The notes beneath the pieces were generated by a model that searched no databases, was not told the DNA's origin, and worked only from the letters and a program-made list of their open reading frames with translations. The position numbers and the translations under genes were made by a program. DNA of 6,083 bases, from the NCBI GenBank assembly GCA_900553135.1, contig USCO01000132.1:1-6083 (forward strand), given 5' to 3'. Source of the stretch: an uncultured Eubacteriales bacterium. GTDB lineage: Bacteria > Bacillota > Clostridia > Oscillospirales > Oscillospiraceae. Positions 5,239 to 6,083 of the stretch are shown here, in pieces. Position 1 is the first letter of the stretch; each line of letters opens with the position of its first letter.

Positions 5239-5258
5239 GAATCCACCCTCCTCCACCA
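5238..5258 (+). pseudogene. Orphan copy of the tRNA-Tyr 3' end (att-like repeat)
   Basis: These 21 nt are identical to 5100-5120: the T-loop CGAAT, the 3' side of the T-stem, the acceptor strand CTCCTCC, the discriminator A and CCA. Nothing upstream resembles the rest of a tRNA, so it is not functional. The duplicated segment runs from the T-loop to the 3' end, the part that tyrosine integrases commonly use as attachment core. It is followed 2 nt later by its own terminator stem. Confidence 0.75.
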
Positions 5259-5260
5259 AG

Positions 5261-5296
5261 TCGGAGCAAGTGACATATCGCTTGCTCCGATTTTTT
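5261..5296 (+). terminator. Terminator after the tRNA-tail copy
   Basis: TCGGAGCAAG and CTTGCTCCGA pair perfectly (10 bp) around a 10-nt loop and are followed by six T residues. It sits directly behind the orphan tRNA tail, as the first terminator sits behind the intact tRNA, and may be the original tRNA-Tyr terminator. Confidence 0.85.
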
Positions 5297-5335
5297 ATCA
5301 AAATCAGAGCGCGCTCATTCTGCTGCTCCTCCTTT

Positions 5336-5395
5336 CCAAATCACAACCGCTTTGCTGGGTTGCGATTTGGGCTGCCGCCCAAGGGCGGCTTTTTT
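5336..5395 (+). terminator. Hairpin plus third plus-strand terminator
   Basis: A 13-bp hairpin with one A-C mismatch (5336-5348 with 5358-5370) is followed by GCCGCCC/GGGCGGC (5374-5389) and six T residues (5390-5395). The second stem is a clear rightward terminator. No plus-strand gene ends nearby except the tRNA operon, so this is a third stop in under 280 nt. Confidence 0.7.
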
Positions 5396-5450
5396 GTTTG
5401 TGGATAAAATAAAGCGCGGCTGAACCGAATGGAACGATCAAACTTCCACC

Positions 5451-5473
5451 CGGGATTGCCGTTTTTCATTTTG
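5451..5473. repeat. Second copy of a 23-nt terminator half
   Basis: These 23 nt are identical to 5140-5162 (right arm of the tRNA-operon terminator, its T-tract and the next bases), 311 bp away in the same orientation. The matching left arm is absent here, so the copy cannot form the terminator. Sequences beyond the 23 nt do not match. Confidence 0.8.
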
Positions 5474-5552
5474 TCCAGACAGCATTCTGCACCTCTCCCC
5501 CGGCGCCGCGGACTCTTCCAGGGCGTCCCCTGGTGTGCCCGGCGGCACAAGA

Positions 5553-5568
5553 TAGAACATATGTTCTA
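5553..5568. promoter_or_regulatory. LexA (SOS) box
   Basis: A perfect 16-bp palindrome, TAGAACATATGTTCTA, containing GAAC-N4-GTTC, the core recognised by Firmicutes LexA (consensus CGAAC-N4-GTTCG). It lies just downstream of the leftward promoter at 5580-5608, about +5 to +20 from the expected start, an ideal place for repression. LexA cleavage after DNA damage would relieve it. Confidence 0.7.
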
Positions 5569-5579
5569 AACATGACATT

Positions 5580-5608
5580 ATCATACTCCCCCGCGCCGGG
5601 GATGTCAA
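5580..5608 (-). promoter_or_regulatory. Strong leftward promoter under LexA-type control
   Basis: On the minus strand, TTGACA (5603-5608), exactly 17 bp, TATGAT (5580-5585). The predicted start is near 5573. The transcript would run leftward through the LexA box, then two short hairpins (GTGCC/GGCAC, 5535-5548; CCAGGG/CCCTGG, 5518-5533), and could reach the bidirectional terminator at 5121-5156. No recognisable gene lies in its path. Confidence 0.7.
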
Positions 5609-5633
5609 GAGGTTTTTTCCATTTAGGTGACAT

Positions 5634-5685
5634 AAAAAATCCAAAGGCCCGCCCCATCCGAGTGTTCGGATGGGGCGGGCCTTTG
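5634..5685 (-). terminator. Terminator of the cell-wall-anchored protein gene
   Basis: A perfect 20-bp inverted repeat (5642-5661 with 5666-5685) with loop GTGT. On the minus strand a run of six T residues (5634-5639) follows 2 bases after the stem. It begins 12 nt beyond the stop codon of the leftward gene. Confidence 0.92.
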
Positions 5686-5697
5686 ATGCGTAAGAGA

Positions 5698-6083
5698 TTA
5701 CTGGGCCTTCTTCTTGCCCAGGTTCAGAGCAAAGAGAGTCAGAGCGGAGCCGCCGGCAATGGTGAGCCACACAGTCAGGTTGTCGCCGGTCTGGGGCACG
5801 TCGGCCACCAGAACGTCCTGGCTGGGCTGGCTCTCAGTCTGGGAGGCGTCGGCCAGGGGGATCTCCTCCTCGGCCAGGTCCACAGACTCCTCGGGCAGGT
5901 CGGTCAGAGGCACGTCCTCGTCCTCCAGATCGGTGAGGCCGTCCTCGTCAGAGGCGCTGCTGCCGGAGTTGTTGGTGCCGTTGCTGGTGCTGCCACCGTT
6001 GTTGCCGGAGTTATCACCGGAGTTATCACCGGAGTTATCACCGGAGTTATCACCGGAGTTGTCGCCGGAGTTATCACCGGAGT
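5698..6083 (-). CDS. Cell-wall-anchored surface protein, C-terminal part
   Basis: Only the last 127 residues are in the window; the frame is open at the right edge. From the N-terminal side it shows an Asn-Ser-Gly-Asp repeat tract, a Gly/Ser/Asn-rich linker, then an acidic, proline-containing segment (LTDLEDEDVPLTDLPEE and so on). It ends with a sorting signal: VPQTG, then D, a hydrophobic stretch (LTVWLTIAGGSALTLFALNL) and the basic tail GKKKAQ. This matches an LPXTG-type substrate with Val in the first position, which sortase would cleave between T and G and link to peptidoglycan. The repeats are probably an extended wall-spanning stalk. The functional N-terminal domain lies outside, so the activity is unknown. 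A strong terminator follows the stop. Confidence 0.85.
   Translation of the reverse strand, partial: SGDNSGDNSGDNSGDNSGDNSGDNSGNNGGSTSNGTNNSGSSASDEDGLTDLEDEDVPLTDLPEESVDLAEEEIPLADASQTESQPSQDVLVADVPQTGDNLTVWLTIAGGSALTLFALNLGKKKAQ
5998..6083. repeat. 12-bp tandem repeat encoding Asn-Ser-Gly-Asp
   Basis: GTTATCACCGGA repeats from 6010 in 12-bp steps: four identical units, then a variant (GTTGTCGCCGGA, 6058-6069), another exact unit, and the array runs off the window. A degenerate unit lies at 5998-6009. The period is a multiple of three, so copy-number change keeps the frame and changes stalk length. It lies inside the cell-wall protein gene. Confidence 0.9.

Noticed and set aside
5085..5276. 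Minus-strand 63-residue ORF ending WWRRVDSNHRS
   Set aside because: It arises from the tRNA-Tyr tail and its duplicated copy read backwards; no ribosome site and no protein-like composition.
5300..5332. Minus-strand GGAGGAG followed by ATG and a four-codon frame (MSAL stop)
   Set aside because: The ribosome-site match is good, but four codons with no related sequence after them cannot be supported as a gene; it may be a chance match or the remains of a lost start.
5438..5770. Full minus-strand 110-residue frame across the SOS promoter
   Set aside because: It crosses the terminator at 5634-5685, the LexA promoter and the operator, so it cannot be one gene; only the last 15 codons have a plausible ribosome site.
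5998..6083. Tandem repeats considered as a CRISPR array
   Set aside because: The units are 12 bp with no unique spacers, and they encode an in-frame peptide repeat in a surface protein.

Overview
The window looks like chromosome from a GC-rich Clostridia member, probably of the Oscillospiraceae type (Flavonifractor-like). This is inference from strong purine-rich Shine-Dalgarno sites, U-tracted hairpin terminators, GC-rich codons, tRNA genes with encoded CCA, a Firmicutes-type LexA box (GAAC-N4-GTTC) and a sortase-sorted surface protein. No marker gene fixes the genus.

Layout, left to right. (1) Minus strand, 1-824: N-terminal 274 residues of a FAD-dependent dehydrogenase, cut by the window edge. 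(2) Minus strand, 991-1386: a two-helix membrane protein with a C-terminal zinc ribbon, with its own promoter and terminator. (3) Plus strand, 1605-2918: a two-gene operon of a dCMP-deaminase-type enzyme and a Cof-type HAD phosphatase, closed by a near-perfect 18-bp terminator. (4) Plus strand, 3051-3638: a stand-alone HD-domain phosphohydrolase whose stop codon lies inside a hairpin. (5) 3639-4121: no gene; it holds a terminator, two related palindromic repeats and a nested stem structure. (6) Minus strand, 4122-4817: a compact cluster of overlapping small genes (zinc ribbon, helical/coiled-coil protein, sigma region 4-like HTH protein). (7) Plus strand, 4888-5120: a consensus promoter driving tRNA-Thr(TGT) and tRNA-Tyr(GTA). 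(8) 5121-5697: no conventional gene, but dense with signals: three plus-strand terminators, a second copy of the last 21 nt of tRNA-Tyr, a 23-nt repeat of half a terminator, and a strong leftward promoter with a LexA-type operator. (9) Minus strand, 5698 to the window end: the C-terminus of a cell-wall-anchored protein with Asn-Ser-Gly-Asp repeats and a VPQTG sorting signal.

The deaminase, HAD and HD genes suggest nucleotide or phosphoester housekeeping, but only the first two are clearly co-transcribed. The most unusual part is 5100-5610. The tRNA-Tyr tail duplication starts in the T-loop and ends at CCA, like an integrase attachment core. Next to it sits an SOS-type promoter with no recognisable gene. 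I read this as the scar of a lost integrative element, possibly still making an SOS-controlled short RNA that could end at the bidirectional terminator beside tRNA-Tyr. The second item worth pursuing is the three-gene cluster at 4122-4817, whose first gene appears to lack a normal start codon.
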